Part shown: one piece after another, positions 43,479-51,759 of the stretch
Layout of the letters: each line of letters starts with the position of its first letter
Position numbering within the stretch: the stretch's first letter is position 1
DNA from: Planctomycetota bacterium
GTDB lineage: Bacteria > Planctomycetota > UBA1135 > GCA-002686595
Direction: 5' to 3'
DNA length: 64,000 bases
Assembly (NCBI GenBank): GCA_020638855.1
Contig: JACKHT010000002.1
Location: 248,001-312,000, forward strand
Position numbers and translations under genes: made by a program
The notes under the pieces: generated by a model
Seen by the model: only the letters and a program-made list of their open reading frames with translations
Database searches by the model: none
Told to the model about the DNA's origin: nothing

Positions 43479-45062
43479 TCACTCCCACTCGATGGTGGCC
43501 GGCGGCTTCGACGAAATGTCGAGCACCACGCGATTGAATCCGCGCACTTCGGCCACGATACGGCTCGAGATGCGGCGCAAAAGCTCGCGCTCCAGGTAGG
43601 CCCAATCGGCAGTCATGCCGTCGGAGGACTCGACGAGCCGCAACGCGCAGGTGTATTCGTAGGTCCTGGCGTCCCCCATCACCCCCACCGATTGCAGGGG
43701 CAGCAGCACCGCAAAGTACTGCCACAAGTCCACGTTGGCGCCCGCGCGCTCGATTTCGGTGGTCGCGATGTGATCGGCTTGCCGCAGCATGGCCAACCGT
43801 TCGGGGCTCACTTCGCCCACGATGCGCACCGCCAACCCCGGCCCGGGGAAGGGTTGGCGCGCGATGAGTTGCTCGTGCAGGCCCAGGTAACGCCCGATCG
43901 CGCGCACTTCGTCTTTGAAGAGCTCGCGCAGGGGCTCGACGAGCTCCATTTCGAGGTCCTTGGGCAGCCCGCCCACGTTGTGGTGGCTCTTGATCATGGC
44001 GGTGTTGCCGCCGTGCACGGCCACCGATTCGATCACATCAGGGTACAGGGTGCCCTGGCCCAAGAAGTTTGCGTTCTGGAAGCGTTTGGCTTCCTCGCGG
44101 AAGACCTCGACGAACTCGTGGCCGATGCGCTTGCGCTTGACTTCGGGGTCGAGCACACCCGCCAGTTGGGCCAGGAAGCGCTCGCGGGCATCGACCACGG
44201 TCAGGTCCATGCCCAGGTGTTCGCCAAACATTTTCTCGATGGCCTCGCGCTCGCCGTGCCGCAACAGGCCGTTGTCCACGAAGATGCAGTGCAGCCGTTT
44301 GCCGATGGCGCGGTGGACCAACGCAGCAGCCACCGAGGAATCGACCCCGCCCGACAGCCCCAGGATCACTTCCCCCGTGCTACCGATTTGCTCGCGCAGG
44401 CGCTCGATCTGGTGCTCAGCAATCGATGCGGGTACCCAGTCCCCGGCCAAACCACAGACTTCGATCACGAAGTTGCGCACGATCTTCGATCCGTGTTTCG
44501 AGTGGCTGACTTCGGGGTGGAATTGGACTCCGTACAGGTGTCGCGCGGCATCGCCTACGGCGGCGAATTGGCAATCGGTCGACGACGCCAAGGTTTCGAA
44601 ACCGGCGGGCAGGTGCGTGACTTTGTCGCCGTGGCTCATCCAAACCACCGTGTCGGCGGGGACTTCCGCGAACAGTCCAGTGGTCTGGTCGATGTGCATC
44701 GAGGTGTGACCGAACTCGCGCGTGTGCCCGCCTTCGACCTCGCCGCCCAGGGCCCGGCACATCCACTGCATCCCGTAGCAAATGCCCAAGACGGGCACCC
44801 CCAAGCCAAATAGCTCATCGGGGACTTGCGGCGCCCCCTGTTCGTAAACCGAAGCCGGCCCACCCGACAGGATGATGCCGGCCAAGTCCATGCTCTGGGC
44901 CGCCTCCAAGGCGCGTTGGGCAGGATGGATCTCGGACCAGGCCCCTGCTTCGCGCACGCGACGTGCGATCAATTGGGCGTACTGCGTGCCCAAATCGACG
45001 ATCAAAATGCCGCGCAGACGATCGCCATGGAAGGTGGATTGGGCCTCGGGTTCTTGTGACAT
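43479..45062 (-). CDS. guaA: GMP synthase (glutamine-hydrolysing)
   Basis: Converts XMP to GMP. 527 residues. The glutaminase half has the nucleophile Cys in VLGICYGMQWMCRALGG and the His-Glu pair in GVQFHPEVSHSKHG. The ATP pyrophosphatase half has LGLSGGVDSSVAAALVHRA, then IFVDNGLLRHGE and EQLIARQPFPGPGLAVRIVGE. The C-terminus ends DISSKPPATIEWE, the XMP-binding tail. It starts 4 bases after guaB, forming the classic guaBA pair. Length is normal, and no odd residues were noticed. Confidence 0.98.
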   Translation of the reverse strand: MSQEPEAQSTFHGDRLRGILIVDLGTQYAQLIARRVREAGAWSEIHPAQRALEAAQSMDLAGIILSGGPASVYEQGAPQVPDELFGLGVPVLGICYGMQWMCRALGGEVEGGHTREFGHTSMHIDQTTGLFAEVPADTVVWMSHGDKVTHLPAGFETLASSTDCQFAAVGDAARHLYGVQFHPEVSHSKHGSKIVRNFVIEVCGLAGDWVPASIAEHQIERLREQIGSTGEVILGLSGGVDSSVAAALVHRAIGKRLHCIFVDNGLLRHGEREAIEKMFGEHLGMDLTVVDARERFLAQLAGVLDPEVKRKRIGHEFVEVFREEAKRFQNANFLGQGTLYPDVIESVAVHGGNTAMIKSHHNVGGLPKDLEMELVEPLRELFKDEVRAIGRYLGLHEQLIARQPFPGPGLAVRIVGEVSPERLAMLRQADHIATTEIERAGANVDLWQYFAVLLPLQSVGVMGDARTYEYTCALRLVESSDGMTADWAYLERELLRRISSRIVAEVRGFNRVVLDISSKPPATIEWE

Positions 45063-45066
45063 CGGA

Positions 45067-46527
45067 TTAGCCGGCGTAGTTGGAGGATTCGCGGGTGATG
45101 GTCACGTCGTGCGGGTGGCTTTCGCGCACGCCCGCCGTGGTGATGCGGGTGAAGCGCGCCCGTTCCCACAGACTCGCTAGGTTGGCGGCACCGCAGTACC
45201 CAAGCCCCGCGCGGACCCCCCCGCAGAGCTGGTACAGGAACGGCGAAAGCGTACCGCGGTAGGGCACGCGGCCTTCGACCCCTTCGGGCACGAGCTTCTT
45301 GTTGTCGGAGACGTCGCCTTGGCGGTAGCGCTCCTTGGAGCCGCGCTCCATGGCCCCGATCGAGCCCATGCCGCGCACGGCTTTGAAGGTCCGGCCTTCG
45401 GAGATGAAGGTTTCCCCGGGGCTTTCTTCGAGGCCGGCCAAGAGGCTGCCCACCATGACCGAGGAAGCGCCGGCGCCCAACGCCTTGGTGATGTCGCCCG
45501 AGTAGCGGATGCCGCCGTCGGCGATCACCGGCACGCCGCTCGCAGCCAAGGCCTTGGCCACGTCGCGCACCGCCGTGAATTGGGGGACGCCGATGCCCGC
45601 GACGATACGCGTGGTGCAGATCGATCCCGGACCGATGCCGACTTTGACCCCATCGACCCCGGCTTGCACCAGGGCCAATGCGGCGGCGGCGGTGGCCACG
45701 TTGCCCGCGACCACATCGACGTCGAAGCGGCGCTTGAGCTCGGCGACGGTTTCCTGGACGTTGGTGGTGTGCCCGTGGGCCGTGTCCACCACCAAGACGT
45801 CGACGCCGGCTTTGACCAGCCCGTCGGCCCGGTCGTAGTCGCGCACACCGATGGCGGCTCCCACCACCAACCGCCCGCGTTCGTCGAAGGCGGAGTTGGG
45901 GAAGGCGCTGAGCATCTCGAGGTCCTTCATGGTGATCAGCCCCATCAATTCGCGGCCGGGGCCGACGATGATGAGCTTCTCCACCTTGCCGTGGTGCAAG
46001 AGCTCTTGGGCCTGGTCGAGCGAGGTGCCCGGAGGGGCGGTGACCAGGTTTTCGGTGGTCATCACCGAGGAGATCGGCACATCGTCCTGACCGCCGAAGC
46101 TGCAGTCACGGCGGGTGAGGATGCCGACCACGTGCTTGCCCTCTACAATGGGCAGGCCCGAGATGCTCTTCTCGCGCATGATCGAGCGGGCTTGACCCAG
46201 GTTGGCGCTGGGAGGCAGCGTGACCGGGTCGAGGATCACGCCGTTCGCCGAGCGCTTGACCTTGTCGACCTGGGCGACTTGTTCGTCGACCGAGAGGTTG
46301 CGGTGGATGACGCCAATCCCCCCTTCGCGGGCCAGGGCCACGGCCATGCGCCACTCGGTGACCGTGTCCATGGCGGAGGACGAAATGGGCACCTTGAGCA
46401 CCACGTTGCGGCTGAAGCGGGTGGTCAGGTCCACATCCGAGGGCAGCACATCGGAATGGGCTGGCACCAGCAGCACGTCGTCGAAGGTCAGGGCGAGGGG
46501 GAGGTCGTCTTCGTAGGGCATGGGCAA
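45067..46527 (-). CDS. guaB: IMP dehydrogenase
   Basis: Oxidises IMP to XMP, the committed step to guanine nucleotides. 486 residues. TFDDVLLVPAHSDVLPSDVD and PISSSAMDTVTEWRMAVALA open the barrel. Two CBS domains interrupt it (about 95-205; MREKSISGLPIVEGKHVVG and GKVEKLIIVGPGRELMG). The catalytic loop is VGIGPGSICTTRIVAGIG, with VPVIADGGIRYSGDITKALGAGA and the flap YRGTLSPFLYQLCGGVRAGLGYCGA. It is followed by guaA. Two Met codons lie at the N-terminus (residues 1 and 3); either could be used. A GGAAGG ribosome-binding-like site lies upstream at about 46531-46536. Confidence 0.98.
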   Translation of the reverse strand: MPMPYEDDLPLALTFDDVLLVPAHSDVLPSDVDLTTRFSRNVVLKVPISSSAMDTVTEWRMAVALAREGGIGVIHRNLSVDEQVAQVDKVKRSANGVILDPVTLPPSANLGQARSIMREKSISGLPIVEGKHVVGILTRRDCSFGGQDDVPISSVMTTENLVTAPPGTSLDQAQELLHHGKVEKLIIVGPGRELMGLITMKDLEMLSAFPNSAFDERGRLVVGAAIGVRDYDRADGLVKAGVDVLVVDTAHGHTTNVQETVAELKRRFDVDVVAGNVATAAAALALVQAGVDGVKVGIGPGSICTTRIVAGIGVPQFTAVRDVAKALAASGVPVIADGGIRYSGDITKALGAGASSVMVGSLLAGLEESPGETFISEGRTFKAVRGMGSIGAMERGSKERYRQGDVSDNKKLVPEGVEGRVPYRGTLSPFLYQLCGGVRAGLGYCGAANLASLWERARFTRITTAGVRESHPHDVTITRESSNYAG

Positions 46528-46864
46528 GGATCCTTCCTGGCGCAGGCCGGATGGGTCCTCACGAGGCCTCTACCGTGGGCCCCAAGTCGGCGGATCCTCG
46601 CCCGCTCCGCCGCGGGTCCCAGGACTGCCGGCCACCGAAGGGCGAAGCCTTGGCTTCGCAGCTTTCGATGGGCCGCCGGCGGACCCGAGGGGCGGCACAA
46701 ACGGACTCGAACGACCGACTCAGGACCAGGAGCCCCGCGCGGAGCGGGACGGGCAAACGGACTCACCTGGACGTGAGCGCGGGCTGGAAGCGAAGGAGGA
46801 TAGCGGTCCCCGGCGGGCGATCCTACGACCGGGCGGGGAAAAGCCCCAGATTTCGGTGGAAGGG

Positions 46865-46900
46865 CGCTCCCCTCCTGTGTGCCGCTCCCGTCCTGTGTGC
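46865..46900. repeat. 18-base direct tandem repeat
   Basis: Two copies of CGCTCCCNTCCTGTGTGC (46865-46882 and 46883-46900) differing at one base. They are in the guaB upstream region, about 340 bases before its start. Confidence 0.8.
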
Positions 46901-46917
46901 CGGCCCCGCAGCCCATG

Positions 46918-46955
46918 AAAAAGGGCCCCCCCGGTGCAAGCACCGAGGAAGGCCC
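46918..46955 (-). terminator. Orphan Rho-independent terminator on the minus strand
   Basis: Read on the minus strand: GGGCC, a G-U/G-C paired middle, CGGTGC, loop TT, GCACCG, then GGCCC followed directly by TTTTT. Inner stem at 46932-46945 and outer stem at 46923-46927 / 46951-46955. No coding gene on that strand ends nearby; upstream lies only the gap before aceE. It could end an RNA made between about 46960 and 47310, or act in an attenuator upstream of guaB. Confidence 0.75.
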
Positions 46956-47314
46956 TAGGAGGAGGAGTGCAGCTTGTTTCGGCAAGGTCTGGCCCGACCC
47001 CGAAAGTTTGTGCCCAAAACCTCCGACCGGCCCGGATCCTGGAATCGAATCCAGGCGGGCTCCCCTGGCGAAGGACCGGTTGCGAAGCGATCCCCGTGCG
47101 GGGGCCGCTCGGGGCCCGAGAGGACTTCGCGCGCGATCAAAATGATTCGTGCCAGGCCGGACCTTGAGTCGTCCCCATGCGCCAGAACGACGCCCCTACG
47201 CGCCGCTCGTGGAGCGCGCTCGAATCGGGAACCCCAAACGGATCAATTCGCTGGACCCCATCGCGTCCCATCCTATTCTAGACCACCTCGCAACGCCCCT
47301 TCGCGAGCCGTTCC

Positions 47315-50140
47315 ATGATCACCGAAGCATCCCCCCTCTCGGCCAACCTGTCCGTGCAAGAACGCATCGCCTATCGGGCCTTTGCCCAAATGGTGGCCAT
47401 GATCCATCTGGCCAACCACCGCAAGTCCAAGCAAGCGGGCGATCCGAAGGTTGGGGGGCACCCGGCCTCCTGCGCTTCGAGCCTGCACATCCAAAGCGCG
47501 TTGCACTTGGAGGTTGCGGAGCCCCAGGACTTCTTTGCGCACAAGCCCCACGCCTCGCCGGTCGACCACGCCCTGGGGAACCTCCTGCACCTGTTCCGGC
47601 ACAACAAGAAAGTCGACTGGTTCGAGGGGACCGATGGCCAGGCCTGGTTCACCGAGGAAGAGGCCAAGAAGGCCATGACGCAACTGCGGGCCTTCCCGAC
47701 CCACGAGCACCCGCACACCTTCCAGAGCTACCACGCCGCCAGCGACCCGGACAACTTCCACTACTTGCCCACGGGCACGGTGGGCATCCCGCCGGTTTCG
47801 TTGGCTTACGTCGCTTTGGCGTATCGCTATGCCAAGGACCACGGCTACCAAGTCCCCGAACGCGCGCACTTCTGGGCGCTGATCGGTGACTCGGAATTCC
47901 GCGAAGGCTCGTTGTTCGAGGCCATGCCCGAGGTCGCGGAGCGCGAGTTGGGCAACGTCACCTGGATCGTCGACTACAACCGCCAAAACCTCGACGGCAC
48001 CCGGGCAGTCAACGAACAGGGGCTCGCGCGCCACGACTGCGACCGCATCGAAGGCACCGCCGTGGCCAACGGCTGGCGCGTGATCCAAGTACGGCATGGC
48101 AAGCACCGCGAGGCGATCTTCGCCCAAGGGCACGAAGGGGCTGCCTTGCGCCAAGTGTTGGAAACTGGGCTTTCGGACTACGAGTTCCAAATGCTGCTCT
48201 TGGCCCGCAAGCCGGCCGAGGTGCGGGCCATGTGGATCGAAAAAAACGCCGGGTGCGCCCCCCTGGTGAAGTCCATGGACGACGAAACCGTGCTGCGCAC
48301 GTTGCTCGACGTGGGTGGGCACTGCTGGGAAACCCTGTGCAACGCCCTGCGCAGCTCGCGCGAAGACGAGCGCGAGCCGGTGATGGTCGTGGTGCATACA
48401 CTCAAGGGTTGGGGCCTAGAGAGCCTGGCGGATCCCGCCAACCACTCGACCCTGCCCAAGGAAGACGAGGTCGAGGCGATCTTGGCCCGCGCGGGGCTGT
48501 CGCTCGAGGATCCCTTCGCGCCCTTCCCGGCGGACTCCCCCGAAGGCGCCTTCTGCAAAGAACGCGGCGAACTCTTCCGCGACGGCCAAGACCAGCAACG
48601 GGCTTTGATCGAAGTCAACCAGGCCCTGCTCAAGGACGCGCTGCACGCCACGGGTCCGCTGCGCGGGGACCTAGGGATCAACACCTCGATGATGCGCATG
48701 GCCCACACCCAATGGGCGTGGGGCCAGTTGGCGGCCAAACTCGTGCGCCTTTCGGGCGCCGATGGGTCCGACAAGCCGCTCAGCGAGGAGGAACTGGCAT
48801 GGGCTCCTGCGGCGCAGCTGGCGCTGACGATGTCCCCGGACGTGGGCTCGTCGACCAACATCTCAAGCGCCATGAACACGCGCGTCTACGGACCCGCTGG
48901 CAACGACAGTTCGCTCGAGACCAAGCTGGGCATCGAGTACAAGCACCCCGCCATGGTCGCCCACGAGGCGGCCAACACGCGCCACATCCGCTTCGAGATC
49001 GCCGAGGCCAACGTGATGTGCGCGGTGGGTGCTTTCGGCAAGATGGGTGACTACACGGGCGTGCCGCTCTTCCCCATCATGACCGTGTACGACTTCTTCC
49101 TGAAGCGTGCTTTGGACCAGCTGTACTACAGCGCCTATTGGGGTGGCTCGTTCTGCATGATCGGAACGCCTTCGGGCGTGAGCCTTTCTTCCGAAGGGGC
49201 CCAGCACTCCTGGAAGTCCGACATCCAGATGCCCGGGTTGATTACCTGGGAGCCGAGCTTCGCGTGCGAAGTCGACTGGATCCTATCCGACGCCATGCGC
49301 CGCCATGTCCAGGGCCAAACTAGCGGCCGCAACGCGGTGTTGATCCGCGGGACCACGCGCGAACTGCCGCAAGCACTCTTGCTCGATTGGGTGCGGCGCC
49401 AGGCGCGCAGCAAGCAAACCCCGCCCGAAGGCCTGCTGGTCCCCCAAGCAGCGCCGGCCGACTGGTTGGCGGGTATCGACGAGTCGACCTTGGCCCCCCA
49501 GGACGACGCAGCCCTGCTCGAGCGCCTGCGCGCGGACTGCTTGGCGGGTGCGTACAAGTTGATCGACTGGGAAGGCTACGCCGGCTACGAGCCGGGCGAC
49601 AACGTGCTCAACGTGTTCGTGATGGGCGCCTTGGTGCCCGAGGCCTGCACGGCGGTCGAGGCACTCTTGGCGCGCGGCATCTTCGCCAACCTGATCGTGG
49701 TGTCTTCGCCCGAGCTCTTGTTGGGCATCCTGGGTGAGCAATCGGACTACGACCACTTGCGCCATGGACTTGGCGTACACGGCGACCTGTACGCCACCGC
49801 CGAGGCCGGCGAACAAACCGCAGGGCTGGTCAGCATCGCGGGCCGGCGCGTGCCGGTGGTCGCGGTGCTCGATGGCGAAGCGGGCCTGTTGGACAACATC
49901 GGCTCGATCGTAGGCGTCAAGCAACGCACGCTGGCGGTACGCAAGTACTCGAAGTGCGGGCGTCCGAGCGATGTCTATCGCTACCACCACCTCGACCCCG
50001 ATTCGATCGTCGAAGCCGCAGGCCAAGCCCTGTCGGAAACGGCGCTCGAAAACCTGCGGGTGGCTCCGAGCCTGCTGCGCAACCTGCAAGGCGAAGCCTC
50101 GCAAGCGTTGCCCGACTGGCGCACGCTTTGGCCGCGCTAG
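47315..50140 (+). CDS. aceE: Pyruvate dehydrogenase E1 component, homodimeric AceE type
   Basis: Thiamine-diphosphate enzyme that decarboxylates a 2-oxoacid and passes the acyl group to the lipoyl E2. 941 residues. The ThDP-binding region reads LIGDSEFREGSLFEAMPEVA followed by NVTWIVDYNRQNLDG (residues about 190-230), as in AceE-type E1, and HPASCASSLHIQSALHL lies near the N-terminus. The central transketolase-like domain has RFEIAEANVMCAVGAFGKM and WGGSFCMIGTPSGVSLSSEGAQHSW. The C-terminal domain contains VVAVLDGEAGLLDNIGSIVGVKQRTLAVRKYSKCGRPSDVY. It could use another 2-oxoacid, but the AceE architecture is clear. No E2 or E3 gene is in the window. The Nudix gene follows after 9 bases. Confidence 0.9.
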   Translation: MITEASPLSANLSVQERIAYRAFAQMVAMIHLANHRKSKQAGDPKVGGHPASCASSLHIQSALHLEVAEPQDFFAHKPHASPVDHALGNLLHLFRHNKKVDWFEGTDGQAWFTEEEAKKAMTQLRAFPTHEHPHTFQSYHAASDPDNFHYLPTGTVGIPPVSLAYVALAYRYAKDHGYQVPERAHFWALIGDSEFREGSLFEAMPEVAERELGNVTWIVDYNRQNLDGTRAVNEQGLARHDCDRIEGTAVANGWRVIQVRHGKHREAIFAQGHEGAALRQVLETGLSDYEFQMLLLARKPAEVRAMWIEKNAGCAPLVKSMDDETVLRTLLDVGGHCWETLCNALRSSREDEREPVMVVVHTLKGWGLESLADPANHSTLPKEDEVEAILARAGLSLEDPFAPFPADSPEGAFCKERGELFRDGQDQQRALIEVNQALLKDALHATGPLRGDLGINTSMMRMAHTQWAWGQLAAKLVRLSGADGSDKPLSEEELAWAPAAQLALTMSPDVGSSTNISSAMNTRVYGPAGNDSSLETKLGIEYKHPAMVAHEAANTRHIRFEIAEANVMCAVGAFGKMGDYTGVPLFPIMTVYDFFLKRALDQLYYSAYWGGSFCMIGTPSGVSLSSEGAQHSWKSDIQMPGLITWEPSFACEVDWILSDAMRRHVQGQTSGRNAVLIRGTTRELPQALLLDWVRRQARSKQTPPEGLLVPQAAPADWLAGIDESTLAPQDDAALLERLRADCLAGAYKLIDWEGYAGYEPGDNVLNVFVMGALVPEACTAVEALLARGIFANLIVVSSPELLLGILGEQSDYDHLRHGLGVHGDLYATAEAGEQTAGLVSIAGRRVPVVAVLDGEAGLLDNIGSIVGVKQRTLAVRKYSKCGRPSDVYRYHHLDPDSIVEAAGQALSETALENLRVAPSLLRNLQGEASQALPDWRTLWPR

Positions 50141-50149
50141 ACGGCAACG

Positions 50150-50725
50150 ATGACCGCCATCCCTTCGGACCCTGAGCCGTTTCCGCCCTTTGAGGTGGAA
50201 CGCCAGGAGCATGTCTACCGCTCGCCCTGGTGCGCCCTGCGCCGGGACCAAGTGGTGTTGCCCTCGGGCAAGCTGCAGGAATACCACGTCTTCGAAATCA
50301 GCCCGGCTGCGGTCGTGGTTCCCGAATGCGCCGATGGTCGCTTGGTGCTCGTCGGCCAATACCGCTACCCCCACGGCAAGACCCAATGGGAGTTGCCCGC
50401 GGGACGGTTGGGAGCGGGGGAAGATCCGGCGCTGGGTGCAGAGCGCGAGTTGCTCGAGGAAACCGGCTACCGCGCGGGCAGCTTGCACGCCTTGCCGGGG
50501 TTCTACCCCACCGGCGGCATCAGTGCGCACTACGCCCACGCCTTTTGGGCCAAGGACTGCGTCTGGCAACAGCCCACCCAGCACGAGGACGCCGAGCAGA
50601 TCTTCGTGCGTTTGTTCTCGCGGGGCGAGATCGAAGCGTTGCTCGACGCGGGGCGCCTGGCCGATGCCTTCACGGCCTTGCCGCTCTTGTACTGGCTCCG
50701 CCGGCGCGACCGCGAGCAGGGTTAG
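50150..50725 (+). CDS. Nudix hydrolase, ADP-ribose pyrophosphatase-like
   Basis: 191 residues. The Nudix box is complete (GRLGAGEDPALGAERELLEETGY, G-x5-E-x7-REUxEExGU) and is preceded by RYPHGKTQWELPAG, which is typical of the ADP-ribose pyrophosphatase group. After it, YPTGGISAHYAHAFWAKDC matches the substrate-binding loop of NudF-like proteins. It cleaves ADP-ribose or another nucleoside diphosphate-X; the exact substrate is inferred. It is close to aceE and may be cotranscribed, perhaps clearing NAD breakdown products. Confidence 0.9.
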   Translation: MTAIPSDPEPFPPFEVERQEHVYRSPWCALRRDQVVLPSGKLQEYHVFEISPAAVVVPECADGRLVLVGQYRYPHGKTQWELPAGRLGAGEDPALGAERELLEETGYRAGSLHALPGFYPTGGISAHYAHAFWAKDCVWQQPTQHEDAEQIFVRLFSRGEIEALLDAGRLADAFTALPLLYWLRRRDREQG

Positions 50726-50739
50726 CCCCCAAAGGGGCT
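50724..50739. terminator. Short hairpin between convergent genes
   Basis: 6-base stem AGCCCC / GGGGCT with a 4-base CAAA loop, between the ends of the Nudix gene and the stress-protein gene. No T-run follows on either side, so this is a weak candidate. Confidence 0.35.
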
Positions 50740-50750
50740 CGCGGCCCAGG

Positions 50751-51647
50751 TCATTCCACCGGGCACACGAAGTCCTTGGGTTTGACCACCAACAGCGAAG
50801 ACTCGAGCCGGTAGACCAGCCGCTCTGCGGTATTGCCCAAGAGGAATCCGGGAATCCCACCACGACCGACGCTCCCCAGCACGGTCAGGCTGGGTTCGAT
50901 TTTGCGTTCGACTTTGAGGATCACCTCCGACGGGCTACCCCAGCTGATCACCACCTTCGCACGTTTGCCCATCGCGCGCACGATAGGGTGCGAGTGCACT
51001 TCGTGGGTGACCTTGTCGAGTTCCTCGTCGAGCAGCTTTTGGTACTCCACGTCGCCCAAGCGCGAGCCTCCCAATTGCAGCTCCAAGGGGACCTGCATGG
51101 CGTGCACCACCGAGAGCTTGCGGTCCTCTTCCTGGGCGAGTTCGGCTCCCCAAGCGAGCGCCTCGACTCCGACGGGACCCAAATCGGTGGCCACCAAGAT
51201 CGGGCCTTCGTCGTGCTCGTAGTCCGGCTGAACCACCCAAACAGGGCACGGGCACTTGCGCACCAACTTCATGCTCGTGCTGCCCAGCTTTCGATCCATG
51301 CGACGCGAACGGTTGCGCTTGGCCACGATCACCAAGTCGTATCCCTCCGAGAGGACTTGGTGGATGATCGCCAACCAGGCGGGTTCGTGGGAAAGCAGCC
51401 AAGAGGCTTCGGGCAACCCCTTGCGCGCGCAGAATTCGCGTAGGTGGGCTTCGCCCTGGGCGGGATCGAAGTCCTCCCCCACTTCGTTCTCCGGATTGTG
51501 CTGATCCGAGTACAAGAAATGGACGCGGGCGCCGCTTGCCCGGGCCAATCGCGCCGCTTGGCGGATCGCGCTCTTGGAGCCCTGGGTCAAACGCCCGTCG
51601 CGCGGGCGCAGGTCGATGCCGACTAGGATGTTGTGGATGGGGCGCAT
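50751..51647 (-). CDS. Tandem universal stress protein (UspA-like)
   Basis: 298 residues with two Usp domains. Domain 1 (about 1-140) starts RPIHNILVGIDLRPRD but lacks the ATP-binding Gly motif near AKRNRSRRMDRKLGSTSMKL. Domain 2 (about 150-298) starts EGPILVATDLGPVGVEALAW and has LGSVGRGGIPGFLLGNTAERL, matching the G-x2-G-x9-G(S/T) nucleotide site. It is therefore probably ATP-binding in domain 2 only. Such proteins act in stress survival and stasis. The start is the ATG at 51647 (MRPIHN); a longer frame overlaps odhA. It is convergent with the Nudix gene. Confidence 0.9.
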   Translation of the reverse strand: MRPIHNILVGIDLRPRDGRLTQGSKSAIRQAARLARASGARVHFLYSDQHNPENEVGEDFDPAQGEAHLREFCARKGLPEASWLLSHEPAWLAIIHQVLSEGYDLVIVAKRNRSRRMDRKLGSTSMKLVRKCPCPVWVVQPDYEHDEGPILVATDLGPVGVEALAWGAELAQEEDRKLSVVHAMQVPLELQLGGSRLGDVEYQKLLDEELDKVTHEVHSHPIVRAMGKRAKVVISWGSPSEVILKVERKIEPSLTVLGSVGRGGIPGFLLGNTAERLVYRLESSLLVVKPKDFVCPVE

Positions 51648-51759
51648 GCTCGAAGTTCGAGGGACCGTTCCCGGGGATCCAGGAACCACTCTACTGTACG
51701 GCGACCACCCGGGTTGGGAACCCCGGGGGGCCGGATTGCGCGATCGAACGATGTTGGAC

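Larger units (their letters stand above)
46528..47314. other. 787-base gap between guaB and aceE
   Basis: The largest gene-free stretch. It holds an 18-base direct repeat pair (46865-46900), a strong minus-strand terminator (46918-46955) and a short hairpin CCTGGAATCGAATCCAGG at 47037-47056. Small ORFs on both strands look random. The guaB leader would be at its left end and the aceE promoter at its right. Confidence 0.6.

Noticed and set aside
46865..46900. Insertion-sequence terminal repeats
   Set aside because: The two 18-base copies are direct and adjacent, with no transposase or inverted ends in the gap.
47037..47056. tRNA T-arm-like hairpin CCTGGAATCGAATCCAGG
   Set aside because: The opposite strand reads TTCGATT in a loop, but the stem closes with an A-C mismatch in tRNA register, and no acceptor, D or anticodon arms fit around it.
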